DNA of 64,000 nucleotides from Polycyclovorans sp. (GCA_002706265.1 PAKU01000029.1:247297-311296), one strand, 5' to 3'; shown: positions 1-9,258, counted from the first letter of the stretch. Numbers and translations: made by a program. Notes: a model not told the origin generated them from the letters alone.

Positions 1-404
1 CGATCTCGGGGCTGGCCTATGTGGGCCTGCCGACGACTGAACTGGGCAATGCGTCGGCCATTTTCAACCTCTCGCGCAACCTCGGCGGCGGCATCGGCGT
101 TTCACTGATGACGACGTTTCTGGCACGACAGACCCAGTCACACCAGGTGCATCTGGTCGATCGCATCAGCCCGCTGGATCCGGCCTATCAAGAGACGATG
201 TCGGCCATGCAGTCACTCGGGGATCCGCTCACAAGCCAGGCGGTGATGGCCGCCGAGGTCACGCGGCAGGCCAGCTTTCTGGCGTTCATGGACAACTTCG
301 AGTTTCTCGCCCTGGCGGCCATCGTGCTGATTCCGGTGATCTGGATCGCCAGACGGGCGCCCCAGGTCCACGGCCCGGCCGCGCCCGCCGAATATCACGG
401 CTGA
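1..404 (+). CDS. MFS transporter, DHA2/EmrB-type, C-terminal part
   Basis: This is the 3' end of a gene that begins before the window; the reading frame is open from base 3 to the TGA at 402-404. The visible piece ends with a hydrophobic helix (FLALAAIVLIPVIWIA) followed by a short polar tail. The upstream stretch (GNASAIFNLSRNLGGGIGVS) matches the conserved region between late transmembrane helices of 14-TM drug:H+ antiporters of the EmrB/QacA (DHA2) family. An inner-membrane multidrug or solute exporter is therefore likely. The substrate cannot be told. It converges on gcdH, with a hairpin between the two genes. Assignment to the MFS DHA2 family is fairly safe; an exporter role is inferred from the family. 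Confidence 0.8.
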   Translation, partial: ISGLAYVGLPTTELGNASAIFNLSRNLGGGIGVSLMTTFLARQTQSHQVHLVDRISPLDPAYQETMSAMQSLGDPLTSQAVMAAEVTRQASFLAFMDNFEFLALAAIVLIPVIWIARRAPQVHGPAAPAEYHG

Positions 405-428
405 GTGGGCGCTGCGGCGGCGCCGATT

Positions 429-464
429 GCGGGGTGAGGCAGGCTTTTGCGCCGCCCACCCCGC
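429..464. terminator. hairpin between convergent genes, possible bidirectional terminator
   Basis: GCGGGGTG (429-436) pairs perfectly with CACCCCGC (457-464), and an inner GGC/GCC extends the stem. It lies between the convergent MFS gene and gcdH. No long T-tract follows on either strand, so termination is inferred only from the position and the stem. Confidence 0.4.
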
Positions 465-486
465 TCCCAGCGCCGGTCAGAGCGTC

Positions 487-1665
487 TCAGCCGCCGAACG
501 CGGCGATGCCGGTCTGCGCCCGCCCGAGGATCAGCGCATGCACGTCGTGCGTGCCTTCGTAGGTATTGACGGCTTCCAGGTTCAGCACGTGGCGAATCAC
601 GTGGTATTCGTCGGAGATGCCGTTGCCGCCGTGCATGTCACGCGCAACGCGGGCGATGTCCAGGGCCTTGCCGCAGTTGTTGCGCTTGATGAGCGAGATC
701 ATTTCCGGCGCGGCCATGCCCTCGTCCATCAGGCGTCCCACCCTCAATGCGGCGTGCAGGCCCAGGGTGATCTCGGTCTGCATGTCGGCCAGCTTTTTCT
801 GGATGAGCTGGTTGGCCGCGAGCGGCCGGCCGAACTGCTTGCGGCCCAGGGTGTAGTCCCGTGCGCCCTGCCAGCAGAACTCCGCCGCACCCATCGCGCC
901 CCAGGCGATGCCGTAGCGCGCCTTGTTGAGGCAGCCGAACGGCCCCTTGAGTCCGCTCACCTCGGGCAGCAGGTTTTCCTGCGGAACGAACACCGAGTCC
1001 ATGACGATCTCGCCGGTGATCGAGGCACGCAGGCTGAACTTGCCCTCGATCTTCGGCGCCGACAGACCCTTCATGCCTTTTTCGAGCACGAAGCCGCGAA
1101 TCTGCCCGGCGTCGTCCTTGGCCCAGACCACGAACACGTCGGCAATCGGCGAGTTGGTGATCCACATCTTCGCGCCGCTCAGCAGATAGCCGCCGTCGGT
1201 GGCGCGGGCGCGGGTGATCATGCTGCCGGGATCGGACCCGTGATCCGGCTCGGTCAGGCCGAAACAGCCCACCCATTCGCCGCTGGCGAGTTTCGGCAGG
1301 TATTTCTGCTTCTGTGCCTCGGTGCCATAGGCGTAGATCGGATACATCACCAGCGACGACTGCACGCTCATGGCCGAGCGATAACCGGAGTCCACGCGCT
1401 CCACTTCGCGCGCGATCAGGCCATAGGCGACGTGGCTCACGCCCGGGCAGCCGTAGCCGTGCAGGGAGGCGCCCAGCAGGCCCAGCGCGCCCATCTCGTT
1501 CATGATCTCGCGGTCGAAATGCTCATGCCGGTGCGCGTCACGCACCCGCGGCAGCAGGCGCTCCTGGCAGTAGTCGCGCGTGGCTTCGCGCACCAGGCGC
1601 TCTTCGTCACTGAGCTGAGATTCCAGCAGCAGCGGGTCTTCCCATTGAAAACTGGCTTTGCTCAT
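487..1665 (-). CDS. gcdH: glutaryl-CoA dehydrogenase
   Basis: FAD-dependent acyl-CoA dehydrogenase of about 392 residues. The family oxidises and decarboxylates glutaryl-CoA to crotonyl-CoA in lysine, tryptophan and dicarboxylate breakdown. The C-terminal sequence [20 protein letters not shown] is the hallmark of the glutaryl-CoA dehydrogenase branch and carries the catalytic Glu of the YEGT motif. [12 protein letters not shown] and the flavin-binding MWITNSP are also typical. The start is set at [11 protein letters not shown]; the frame is open 15 codons further upstream, but the homologous part begins here. A MaoC-like gene 74 bp upstream on the same strand may be co-transcribed. Pimeloyl- and glutaryl-type intermediates from ring opening elsewhere in the window would feed into this enzyme, which is an inference. 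Confidence 0.9.
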   Translation of the reverse strand: MSKASFQWEDPLLLESQLSDEERLVREATRDYCQERLLPRVRDAHRHEHFDREIMNEMGALGLLGASLHGYGCPGVSHVAYGLIAREVERVDSGYRSAMSVQSSLVMYPIYAYGTEAQKQKYLPKLASGEWVGCFGLTEPDHGSDPGSMITRARATDGGYLLSGAKMWITNSPIADVFVVWAKDDAGQIRGFVLEKGMKGLSAPKIEGKFSLRASITGEIVMDSVFVPQENLLPEVSGLKGPFGCLNKARYGIAWGAMGAAEFCWQGARDYTLGRKQFGRPLAANQLIQKKLADMQTEITLGLHAALRVGRLMDEGMAAPEMISLIKRNNCGKALDIARVARDMHGGNGISDEYHVIRHVLNLEAVNTYEGTHDVHALILGRAQTGIAAFGG

Positions 1666-1739
1666 TTGGGGTTCGGGTTCCTGAATAAAGGGTGAGAAAA
1701 AACTGACCACGCCATCGCTTGACCTGCGGCCTGCGGGAC

Positions 1740-2240
1740 TCAGCCTGCGGTCTGCGGGCGGGCCACCTGCGGCTTCTTGCCCCGGCGATAGACCAGCAGC
1801 GTGCGGCGGAATGAAATCACCAGGACGCCGTCCTGGTTGTGCCCCTCGGTGCGCACCGTGACCACGCCCACGTCGGGCCGTGAGCGTGACTCGCGCATTT
1901 CCAGCACCTCGGAACGCGAATAGACGGTGTCACCCTCGAACACCGGGTTCGGCAACCGCACCTCGTCCCAGCCCAGATTCGCGAACACGTTCTGCGAGAT
2001 GTCGGTGACACTCTGGCCGGTGACGAGCGACAGCGTCAGACAGGAGTTGATCAGCGGGCGCTTGAACTCGGTCTGCGCCGCGTAATGCTGGTCGAAATGC
2101 AATGGCGCGGTGTTTTGCGTCATCAGCGTGAACCAGATGTTGTCGTTCTGCGTGAGCGTGCGGCCCAGCGGATGGGGGTAGACATCGCCCACCTCAAAAT
2201 CCTCGAAGAAACGTCCTTCCCAGCCGGTCTTGACCGCCAT
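1740..2240 (-). CDS. MaoC-family hydratase-like protein
   Basis: Single hot-dog domain of 166 residues. The region [18 protein letters not shown] corresponds to the hydratase signature (normally xGDxNPxHxD). The second polar residue His is kept, but Asn/Thr stand where the Asp usually is, as in the mesaconyl-CoA-hydratase-like branch of MaoC proteins. It probably hydrates a 2-enoyl-CoA or a branched unsaturated dicarboxylyl-CoA in the cytoplasm. It precedes gcdH on the same strand and diverges from the DUF445 gene; the shared upstream region holds a copy of the recurrent TCTAACA operator. The family is safe, the substrate unknown. Confidence 0.8.
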   Translation of the reverse strand: MAVKTGWEGRFFEDFEVGDVYPHPLGRTLTQNDNIWFTLMTQNTAPLHFDQHYAAQTEFKRPLINSCLTLSLVTGQSVTDISQNVFANLGWDEVRLPNPVFEGDTVYSRSEVLEMRESRSRPDVGVVTVRTEGHNQDGVLVISFRRTLLVYRRGKKPQVARPQTAG

Positions 2241-2333
2241 GCTCGGTGATCCTGTGCTTGTGAACGAATTTGGCCAGCCGCATCCCGTTTTCGTCCCCGC
2301 GGGCGGCTGGATTGATTAGACTGAACGCACAAT

Positions 2334-2353
2334 TCTAACAAGTGTTTGGTCTG
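2334..2353. promoter_or_regulatory. recurrent operator-like site, copy 1
   Basis: TCTAACAAGTGTTTGGTCTG shares 14 of 20 positions with the best copy at 5280-5299. The left half-site TCTAACA and the core GTTTG are kept, while the right half is degenerate. It sits between the divergent MaoC (minus) and DUF445 (plus) genes. A possible -35 element TTGATT at 2322-2327 lies just upstream. A TetR-type repressor site is the likely reading. Confidence 0.5.
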
Positions 2354-2395
2354 GCGGGCGACAACCCGGCGCGACAGGCCAAAACGGGGGACGGC

Positions 2396-3661
2396 ATGCT
2401 CGACACACACTGGCTGCACGGCATTCTGGCCGACGTGCAGGCCAACTGGTTTCTTTACGCCTCCATGCCGCTGGTGGCGGCGGCCATCGGCTACGGCACC
2501 AAGATCGCGGCCATCTACATGATGTTCCGCCCGCTCAGGTTTATCGGTCTCAAGCCGCCGTATCTGGGCTGGCAGGGCATCGTTCCGCGCAACGCGGAGC
2601 GGATGGCGTCCATCGCCTGCGACACCCTCACCGCGCGCCTGCTCAAGCCCGAGGAACTGTTCGAACGACTGGACCCGCTGCGCGTGGCCATGGCCATCGA
2701 CCAGCCCTTGCGCGTGGCGGTGGAGGACATCGTGCAAGAGGTGTTCGAACACTATTCACCGGGCCTGTGGAGCGCAGCGCCCGCCTCAATGAAGCGCGCG
2801 ATGATCCGGCGCGTTCAAGACAAGGCACCGGAGATGATCGAAGAGATCATGGCGAAGGTCGGCAGCGACCTGAACGCGGTGTTCGACCTCAAGGACATGG
2901 TCGTGAGCAATCTGGTGAAAGACAAGGAACTGCTCAACCAGATGTTCCAGGAGGTGGGGCGCGGCGAGTTCCGGTTCATCCGCAATTCCGGCATCTACTT
3001 CGGCTTCGTGATCGGCTGCGTGCAGGCGGTGGCCTGGGCGCTGACGCACTCGATGTGGATCATGCCCGTGTTCGGCGGGCTGACCGGCTGGATCAGCGAC
3101 TGGCTGGCCCTGAAAATGGTCTTCCGGCCCAAGGAGCCCACGCGCTACCTTGGCCTGTTCACCTGGCAGGGGCTGTTCATCAAGCGTCGCCACGAGGTGG
3201 CTTCGGAGTACGGGCGACTGATGGCGCAGCGGGTGCTGACGCCCAGCGCCATCATGGACGCCATTCTGCGCGGCCCGCTGTCCGACCGGCTTTACACCAT
3301 GATCCAGAAAGAGGTGCGCGCCGCCATCGACGAGCAGGCCGGGTTCGCGCGGCCGCTGGTGGTGCTGTCGGTGGGCAGCGAAAAATATATGGAGATGAAG
3401 CGTGTGGTTGCCGCCAAGATCGTCGAACGCCTGCCCGAGGCCATGGGCCACGTCGAGGACTATGCCTTCGAGGCGCTTGACATCGAAAACACGCTGAAGA
3501 CCAAGATGGCGCAGCTCACGGTTGACGAGTACGAGGGACTGTTACGGCCGGCGTTCCAGCAGGACGAATGGCTGCTGATCGCGGTGGGCGCCGTACTGGG
3601 CTTTCTGGTCGGCGAGATGCAGGTCCATGTCATGCTGGCCTTTGCCGTGACGCCACCCTGA
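2396..3661 (+). CDS. DUF445 family membrane protein
   Basis: Protein of about 421 residues with an N-terminal membrane segment (FLYASMPLVAAAIGYGTKIA), a long soluble middle, a second hydrophobic region around GIYFGFVIGCVQAVAWAL, and a last helix at the C terminus (LLIAVGAVLGFLVGEMQ). The repeated pattern PLVAAAIGYGTKIAAIYMMF ... PVFGGLTGWISDWLALKMVF is typical of DUF445, where two similar G-x-x-T-x-W/I-A-L-K-M-x-F units occur. Function is unknown. The ATG at 2396 is preferred over the GTG at 2342, because the GTG lies inside the operator-like site and the homologous part starts at MLDTHW. A wax-ester synthase follows 67 bp downstream, so a role near lipid or membrane metabolism is possible but unproven. 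Confidence 0.75.
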   Translation: MLDTHWLHGILADVQANWFLYASMPLVAAAIGYGTKIAAIYMMFRPLRFIGLKPPYLGWQGIVPRNAERMASIACDTLTARLLKPEELFERLDPLRVAMAIDQPLRVAVEDIVQEVFEHYSPGLWSAAPASMKRAMIRRVQDKAPEMIEEIMAKVGSDLNAVFDLKDMVVSNLVKDKELLNQMFQEVGRGEFRFIRNSGIYFGFVIGCVQAVAWALTHSMWIMPVFGGLTGWISDWLALKMVFRPKEPTRYLGLFTWQGLFIKRRHEVASEYGRLMAQRVLTPSAIMDAILRGPLSDRLYTMIQKEVRAAIDEQAGFARPLVVLSVGSEKYMEMKRVVAAKIVERLPEAMGHVEDYAFEALDIENTLKTKMAQLTVDEYEGLLRPAFQQDEWLLIAVGAVLGFLVGEMQVHVMLAFAVTPP

Positions 3662-3728
3662 CGGGCGCCCAACGCGACGCGCCTATTTCTAAGAACGACA
3701 CCGCGCCCGCCGCGGCGGGAGAATCCAG

Positions 3729-5186
3729 ATGACCGACACACGCCCCTTCAGCGCAGCCGACCTGCACCCACTTGATGGCTGGGGCGGAGGACCGGCGATG
3801 AGCCACTTCGAGGGCGTGATGTGGCGGCTCGACGCCAACCCGCGCATGCGCTCCACCATGACCGCCGTGGAGATCCTCGACCACGCGCCCGACTGGCAGC
3901 GCCTGCGGGCTGCCCACGAGCGCCTCACGGCGTCGGTTCCGCGCTTCCGGCAGCGGGTGGTGGAACCCCTGCTCGGCCTGGGCACGCCGCACTGGGTCGA
4001 TGATCCGGACTTCTCGCTGGACTACCACCTGCGCCGCCTGCGCGTGCCGGAACCGGCGACGCCGCGTCAGTTGCTGGAACAGGCGCAATGGATCGCGATG
4101 ACGCCCTTCGACCGGGCCCGTCCACCCTGGGAGGTGACCCTGATCGAGGGCCTGGCCGACGGTCGCGCGGCCTATGTGCTGAAAATGCACCACGCCCTGT
4201 CGGATGGCCACGGCATGATGCAGCTGCTCTCGCAGGCGCACAGCCGCAGCCCCGAGCCGGGGCCGCCGGTGAAACTGCGGTTGCGCAAGCCGGCCGCGCC
4301 ACTGCCCTCCACCGCGACCGTGCTGGGGCAGCAGCTGCGCGCAGGCCTGTCGCGACTGCCCCAGCAGGCGCGCACGCTGGCGGCCGACGTGGCGCAGGGC
4401 CTGCAGCGCCCCGGGGCGGCGCAGGAAGCCCTGCGCTATGCGCAGTCGGCAGCGCGGATGCTCGGCCGCAAGCCCGCGCCCAAGTCGCCGCTGCTGGCCG
4501 GTCGCAGTCTGGACTGGCATTTCGACGCGCTGGATTTTCCGCTGGACGCGTTCAAGGCTGCCTCCAAGCGGTCCGGCGCCAGCCTCAACGATGCCTACAT
4601 CGCCGGCATCGCCGGCGGGTTCCGCCGCTATCACGAGCAACTGGGCCAGCCCATCGACAAGCTGCCCATGGTCTTCCCGGTCAGCGTGCGCACCGCGGCA
4701 GACGGCCTAGGCGGCAACCATTTCGTGGGCGGCCAGTTCGACGCCCCGCTGGATGAACCCGATCCGGTCGCCTGCATGAAGCAGGTCGGCGCGTTCGTGG
4801 AACACCTGCGCGAAGAGCCGGCGCTGGACGTGCTGCTGCGCGTGATGCCGGTGGTCGGCCGCCTGCCGACGCCGCTGCTCGGCAAGATGATGTCGGGCGT
4901 CACGGCCGCGCAGGACGTGCAGGCCACCAACGTGCCGGGGCTGCGCCATCCGGTCTACATCGCCGGCGCGCGCGTCACGCACTTTTTCGGCTTCGGTCCC
5001 CTGCCCGGCTGCGCGGCCATGTTCGCGATGCTGTCGCACGACCAGCGCTGCTGCATCGGCATCAACACCGACGCCGCCGCCGTGCGCGAGCCGGACCGTC
5101 TGGTGGAATGCATGCGGCTGAGCTTCGACGAAATCATCGGCACTCCGGGCATCACACAGGTCTTCGCCGGACCGGCCAAGCCGTGA
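3729..5186 (+). CDS. wax ester synthase / diacylglycerol acyltransferase (WS/DGAT)
   Basis: Soluble or peripheral-membrane acyltransferase of 485 residues that would esterify a fatty alcohol or diacylglycerol with acyl-CoA for storage lipid. The catalytic HHxxxDG motif is present as HHALSDG at residues 154-160. The C-terminal half has the usual NDAYIAGIAGGFRRY and the late conserved region NVPGLRHPVYIAGAR. Length agrees with the family (450-500). RBS-like GGGAG lies about 8 bases before the ATG. It follows DUF445 and precedes the operator of the 5.3-18 kb operon. A second, shorter paralogue lies at 20018. The family is clear; whether wax esters or triacylglycerol are made is not visible. Confidence 0.9.
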   Translation: MTDTRPFSAADLHPLDGWGGGPAMSHFEGVMWRLDANPRMRSTMTAVEILDHAPDWQRLRAAHERLTASVPRFRQRVVEPLLGLGTPHWVDDPDFSLDYHLRRLRVPEPATPRQLLEQAQWIAMTPFDRARPPWEVTLIEGLADGRAAYVLKMHHALSDGHGMMQLLSQAHSRSPEPGPPVKLRLRKPAAPLPSTATVLGQQLRAGLSRLPQQARTLAADVAQGLQRPGAAQEALRYAQSAARMLGRKPAPKSPLLAGRSLDWHFDALDFPLDAFKAASKRSGASLNDAYIAGIAGGFRRYHEQLGQPIDKLPMVFPVSVRTAADGLGGNHFVGGQFDAPLDEPDPVACMKQVGAFVEHLREEPALDVLLRVMPVVGRLPTPLLGKMMSGVTAAQDVQATNVPGLRHPVYIAGARVTHFFGFGPLPGCAAMFAMLSHDQRCCIGINTDAAAVREPDRLVECMRLSFDEIIGTPGITQVFAGPAKP

Positions 5187-5274
5187 CATGACGCCGATGC
5201 CGGGAGCCGGACGCCGCTGAAGACGGTGGCGTGCCGCCCCCCGCAATGGGAATCAAAACCCTGCGCGAACCCCT

Positions 5275-5299
5275 TACAATCTAACAGGCGTTTGTTAGA
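5275..5299. promoter_or_regulatory. recurrent operator-like site, copy 2 (best copy), with -10 box
   Basis: TCTAACAGGCGTTTGTTAGA (5280-5299) has perfect 7-bp inverted arms, TCTAACA and TGTTAGA, around a 6-bp centre. TACAAT at 5275-5280 is a good -10 box that touches the left arm, so a bound repressor would cover the transcription start. The site lies 75 bp before the first gene of the eleven-gene operon. TetR-family binding is inferred from symmetry and size. Confidence 0.65.
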
Positions 5300-5374
5300 C
5301 TCACGACCCGCAGCCCCAAGCGTCTGCCCCGTACAGAACGCCGCTGCGCACCATTACGCGACCGAGGAGCAAGC

Positions 5375-6838
5375 ATGATCGGCATCACCTGTTACGGCGC
5401 CTATGTGCCACGACTGCGGCTCAGCCGTGCCGCGGCGGCACAGGCCAATGCCTGGGCCAATCCGGCCCTGCTGGCCCAGGCGCGCGGCGAGCGCTCGATG
5501 GCCAACTGGGACGAGGACAGCCTGACCATGGCGGTGGAAGCCGCACGCGACGCGCTGGCCGGCCGCGGCACCGACGGCATCGGCGCCCTGTACTTCGGCT
5601 CCACCACGCATCCCTTTGCCGACCGCCAGAACGCGGGCCTGGTCGCCGCCGCGCTGGACCTGTCGGAATCGATCAGCTCCGCCGACCTTGGCGGCGCACA
5701 GAAGGCCGGCACCGCCGCGCTGATCGCCGCGCTGGATCGTGCGGCGGCCGGACGCCCGGGCGAGGCTCTGGTGGTGGCGGCCGAACATCGCCGGGCGCGT
5801 CCCGGCAGCGCCCAGGAGTTGCAGTACGGCGATGCCGCCGCAGCGTTCACGGTCGGTGGTTCAGAGGTGATTGCCGAGTTCCTCGGCAGTCACAGCGTGT
5901 CGGTGGATTTCGTCGATCACTACCGCGCGACGGGTCAGGAATTCGATTACATCTGGGAGGAGCGCTGGCTGCGCGACGAGGCCTTCCAGAAATGGGTGCC
6001 AGCCGCGGTGAAAGCCGGGCTGGAGAAGATGGCGATCGCGCCGGGTTCCATTGATCACTTCGTGCTGGCCGAGCCGGTTGCCAAGCTGGCGGCGCTGGTC
6101 GCCAAGCGCTGCGGCATCACCGACACCGCCATCGCCGACAGCCTGCTCGGCGTGGTCGGACATGCCGGCTCGGCGCACGCGCCGCTGATGCTGGCCGCCG
6201 TGCTGCAGAAGGCGCAGCCCGGACAGACCATCGTGGTCGTCGGCTTTGGCCAGGGGTGCGATGTGCTGGCCTTCCGCACCACCGCCGCGCTGGGCGAACT
6301 GCCCGCGCGCAACGGCGTCGCCGGCAGCCTCAAGCGCCGCAAGGAAGAAAAGAATTACCCGAAGTTCCTGTCGTTCAACGAGACCCTCGCGCTGGAGAAG
6401 GGCTTGCGCGGCGAAGCCAATCCGCAGACCGCGCTGTCGGCGATGTACCGCAACCGTCGCATGCTGTCCGGCCTGGTCGGGGGCAGCTGCACCAAGTGCG
6501 GCACCGCGCAGTTCCCGCCCGCCGACATCTGCGTCAATCCGTCCTGCCATCACCAGGGGCCGATGCAGCCCTATCGCTTCGCCGACGAGGCGGCGCGCAT
6601 CAAGACCTGGTCGGCGGACTGGCTCACCTACACGCCCGACCCGCCCGCGCACTACGGCATGGTGGAGTTTGAGCGCGGCGGTCGCTTCGTTGCCGACATC
6701 ACCGACTGGGATCTCGGCAAGGTCGAGGTCGGGCAGCCGGTGCGCATGGTGTTCCGGGTGCGCGGGCGCGATGCGCAGCGCGGCATGGTTCGCTATTTCT
6801 GGAAGGCCGCGCCGCTGGCCGGCACGGGGGAGCACTGA
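5375..6838 (+). CDS. HMG-CoA-synthase-like protein fused to DUF35 OB-fold, catalytic residues replaced
   Basis: Fusion of 487 residues. Residues 1 to about 310 are a thiolase-superfamily domain closest to bacterial/archaeal HMG-CoA synthase. Residues about 350-487 are a DUF35 domain with a four-Cys zinc ribbon (C372, C375, C386, C391) and an OB-fold. In active HMG-CoA synthases a Glu, a Cys and a His do catalysis. Judged by motif alignment from memory, they are replaced here: GSESHP becomes GSTTHP (Thr77), ACKAGT becomes AQKAGT (Gln109), and FHxP becomes LAEP (Ala232). The protein may therefore decarboxylate, cleave by retro-aldol chemistry, or serve as a scaffold for the thiolase-like proteins encoded directly downstream. 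RBS GAGGAG precedes the ATG; the next gene begins one base after the stop. Confidence 0.75.
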   Translation: MIGITCYGAYVPRLRLSRAAAAQANAWANPALLAQARGERSMANWDEDSLTMAVEAARDALAGRGTDGIGALYFGSTTHPFADRQNAGLVAAALDLSESISSADLGGAQKAGTAALIAALDRAAAGRPGEALVVAAEHRRARPGSAQELQYGDAAAAFTVGGSEVIAEFLGSHSVSVDFVDHYRATGQEFDYIWEERWLRDEAFQKWVPAAVKAGLEKMAIAPGSIDHFVLAEPVAKLAALVAKRCGITDTAIADSLLGVVGHAGSAHAPLMLAAVLQKAQPGQTIVVVGFGQGCDVLAFRTTAALGELPARNGVAGSLKRRKEEKNYPKFLSFNETLALEKGLRGEANPQTALSAMYRNRRMLSGLVGGSCTKCGTAQFPPADICVNPSCHHQGPMQPYRFADEAARIKTWSADWLTYTPDPPAHYGMVEFERGGRFVADITDWDLGKVEVGQPVRMVFRVRGRDAQRGMVRYFWKAAPLAGTGEH

Positions 6839-6839
6839 G

Positions 6840-8045
6840 ATGAGCAGCGGAATTCGTGACAAGGTGGCCATTCTGGGCATGGGCTGCTCGCGCTTCGGCG
6901 AGCGCTGGGACATGGGCGCAGAGGAACTGATGGTGGAGTCCTTTACCGAGGCGCTCACCGACGCCGGCATCGGCCGCGAGCAGATCCAGGCCGCCTGGCT
7001 GGGCTCTTGCATGGACGAGGTCAACATCGGCAAGTCGGCGCTGCCGGCCTCGATGGCCCTGCGCCTGAACAACATCCCGGTGACGCGCGTCGAGAACTAC
7101 TGCGCCACCGGCACCGAGGCCTTTCGCGGCGCGGTGTATGCGGTGGCGTCCGGCGCCTGCGACATCGCGCTGGCCATCGGCGTGGAGAAGCTCAAGGACA
7201 CCGGCTACGGCGGCCTGCCGGGGCTGGACGTCGGCTCGATGCCGCCGCTGTGGTGGCCGAACCTGTCGGCACCCGGGGTGTTCGCACAGGTCGCGAGCGC
7301 CTACATGAACCGCTACAAGGTGCCACGCGATGTGCTCAAGCGCGCGCTCGCGGAAATTTCCGCCAAGAGCCACGCCAACGGTGCCAAGAACCCGAAGGCC
7401 CACCTGCGCAACCCGGTGAGCTGCGACACCATCATGGCGTCGCCGATGATCGCCGAGCCGCTGGGTCTGTTCGACTGCTGCGGCGTGTCCGACGGCTCGG
7501 CTGCGGCCATCGTCACCACGCCGGAGATCGCAAAATCGCTGGGCAAGCATCCCGACCAGATGGTCACGGTCAAGGCCTTGCAGCTGGCGCTGTCGAATGG
7601 TTCCGAAGGCGGCTACAACGACTGGGACGGCTCCTACATCCACACCACGCGGGTGGCGGCGCAACGCGCCTATGCCGAGGCGGGCATCAAGAAGCCGCGC
7701 GATGAGGTGTCGATGTTCGAGGTTCACGACTGCTTCTCGATCACCGAACTGGTGACGATGGAAGACCTCGGCCTGTCCGAAGACGGCGGCGCCGTCAAGG
7801 ACGTGATGGACGGCTTCTACAACGCCGACGGCAAGATTCCCTGCCAGATCGACGGCGGCCTCAAATGCTTCGGCCACCCCATCGGCGCGTCCGGCATCCG
7901 CATGGTCTACGAGATGTACCTGCAACTGCTGGGCCGTGCGGGTGATCGCCAGCTCAAGGATCCGCGTTACGGCCTGACCCACAACCTGGGTGGCTTCCCG
8001 CACCAGAACGTCGTCGGCATTTCCATCGTCGGCCGCTACCAATGA
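6840..8045 (+). CDS. thiolase (acetyl-CoA acetyltransferase / SCP2-thiolase type)
   Basis: Thiolase of 401 residues, predicted to cleave a 3-ketoacyl-CoA or condense acyl-CoAs. The nucleophile is Cys88 in ENYCATGTEAF. The conserved HDCFSITE and the C-terminal CFGHPIGASG are both present, so the active site looks complete, unlike its two neighbours. It starts one base after the HMG-CoA-synthase-like gene and is followed by an Ltp2-like thiolase-fold gene and a DUF35 gene. In archaea a thiolase, an HMG-CoA synthase and a DUF35 protein form a stable complex, and this gene order suggests a similar assembly. The ATG at 6840 fits the homologous N terminus (RDKVAILGMGCSRFGE). Confidence 0.88.
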   Translation: MSSGIRDKVAILGMGCSRFGERWDMGAEELMVESFTEALTDAGIGREQIQAAWLGSCMDEVNIGKSALPASMALRLNNIPVTRVENYCATGTEAFRGAVYAVASGACDIALAIGVEKLKDTGYGGLPGLDVGSMPPLWWPNLSAPGVFAQVASAYMNRYKVPRDVLKRALAEISAKSHANGAKNPKAHLRNPVSCDTIMASPMIAEPLGLFDCCGVSDGSAAAIVTTPEIAKSLGKHPDQMVTVKALQLALSNGSEGGYNDWDGSYIHTTRVAAQRAYAEAGIKKPRDEVSMFEVHDCFSITELVTMEDLGLSEDGGAVKDVMDGFYNADGKIPCQIDGGLKCFGHPIGASGIRMVYEMYLQLLGRAGDRQLKDPRYGLTHNLGGFPHQNVVGISIVGRYQ

Positions 8046-8079
8046 ATTTCATCTTTCAACTGCACCGGAAAACCTGCGC

Positions 8080-9258
8080 ATGAAACCACTTGCGGCCATC
8101 GTCGCCGTGTCCGAGATGAAGCCCGGACGCTACCCGAACTACAACGGTATGGAGATGTACCGGCAGGTCATCGCGCAGTTCCTGCGCGAGTGGCCGCAAC
8201 TGCGGCCCTCGGACATCGGCGGCCTGCTGTCGGCGCCGGCCGGCATGGCCTCGGCCGACGGCACCGATGTGTTCGCGCACGAAAAGATCTCGGAAGAACT
8301 CGGCATCGAGCCGACCTTCAGCGAGACCATCAATGCCGGCGGCGGCACCTACGCGCTGATGCTGATCCGCGCGTCCCTGGCCATCGAGCGCGGACTCTGC
8401 GATTCCGTGCTCTGCCTGGGTGCCGGGCGCTTCCCCAACGTGGGCAGCGGCATGGCCGAGATGATGAGCAAGCTGATCAGCCATCCCGAGTTCGAATATC
8501 CGTACGGCACTTACATTCCGCCGATCTTCGCGCTCAACGCCACGCGCCACATGCACGAATTCGGCACCACGCGCGAGCAGCTCGCGCAGGTCGCGGTGTC
8601 GCAGCGCGAGTGGTCGCTGCTGCATCCGGATGCGCTGATGGCCCCGCAGGGGCGGCTGACGATCGACAAGGTGCTGTCCTCGCGCCCCATCACCTACCCG
8701 TTCAATCTGCTCGACTGCTCGGTGCCCAGCGAAGGCGGATCGGCGGTGCTGGTGGTGTCGCCAAAGATCGCCCAGCGCTACGCCAAGAAACCCTGCTTCC
8801 TGTACGGCTACGGCGAGAAGCACACCCATTCCAGCATCAGCCAGGCGCATGACCTGACCACGCTGGGCTCGAAGGACACCTCGGCGCAGGCCTACCGCAT
8901 GGCCGGTGTCGGACCCAAGGACATGGACTTCGCCCAGCTCTACGACTCCTTCAGCATCAACCCGATCATCTACGCCGAAGACCTCGGCCTCTGCGCCAAG
9001 GGCCAGGGCGGCGCGTTCTTCGCCGGCGGCCGTACCGCGCCGGGCGGCGAATTCCCGGTCAACACCTATGGCGGCCTGATGTCCTTCGGCCATGTCGGAG
9101 ATGCTTCCGGCCAGACCATGATCGTGGAAGCGGCGCGGCAGATCATGGGCATCGCCGGCGAAGCCCGCCAGTTGAAGAAAGCCGATCTCGGCGTCGTTCA
9201 CTGCTACGGCGGAATGATGTCCGAGCACGCCACCCTCGTCCTCGGGAGCGCGTCATGA
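8080..9258 (+). CDS. Ltp2-like thiolase-fold protein without catalytic Cys (probable retro-aldolase)
   Basis: Thiolase-fold protein of 392 residues. The catalytic Cys loop reads NAGGGTYAL, with Gly87 in place of Cys. The HDCF motif is YDSF, and GHP is replaced by GHV. The same set of changes is known in Ltp2, the steroid side-chain aldolase that uses Tyr residues and works only with a DUF35 partner. A DUF35 gene overlaps this gene by four bases (ATGA), which supports an aldolase pair. The substrate would be a 3-hydroxyacyl-CoA with a tertiary carbinol, yielding a ketone or aldehyde plus acyl-CoA. The ATG at 8080 is chosen because the homologous sequence (LAAIVAVSEMKPG) starts there. The aldolase role is inferred, not shown. 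Confidence 0.8.
   Translation: MKPLAAIVAVSEMKPGRYPNYNGMEMYRQVIAQFLREWPQLRPSDIGGLLSAPAGMASADGTDVFAHEKISEELGIEPTFSETINAGGGTYALMLIRASLAIERGLCDSVLCLGAGRFPNVGSGMAEMMSKLISHPEFEYPYGTYIPPIFALNATRHMHEFGTTREQLAQVAVSQREWSLLHPDALMAPQGRLTIDKVLSSRPITYPFNLLDCSVPSEGGSAVLVVSPKIAQRYAKKPCFLYGYGEKHTHSSISQAHDLTTLGSKDTSAQAYRMAGVGPKDMDFAQLYDSFSINPIIYAEDLGLCAKGQGGAFFAGGRTAPGGEFPVNTYGGLMSFGHVGDASGQTMIVEAARQIMGIAGEARQLKKADLGVVHCYGGMMSEHATLVLGSAS

Noticed and set aside
427..1695. Open frame of 422 codons on the plus strand over gcdH.
   Set aside because: The minus strand is an unambiguous glutaryl-CoA dehydrogenase; the plus-strand translation has no family features.
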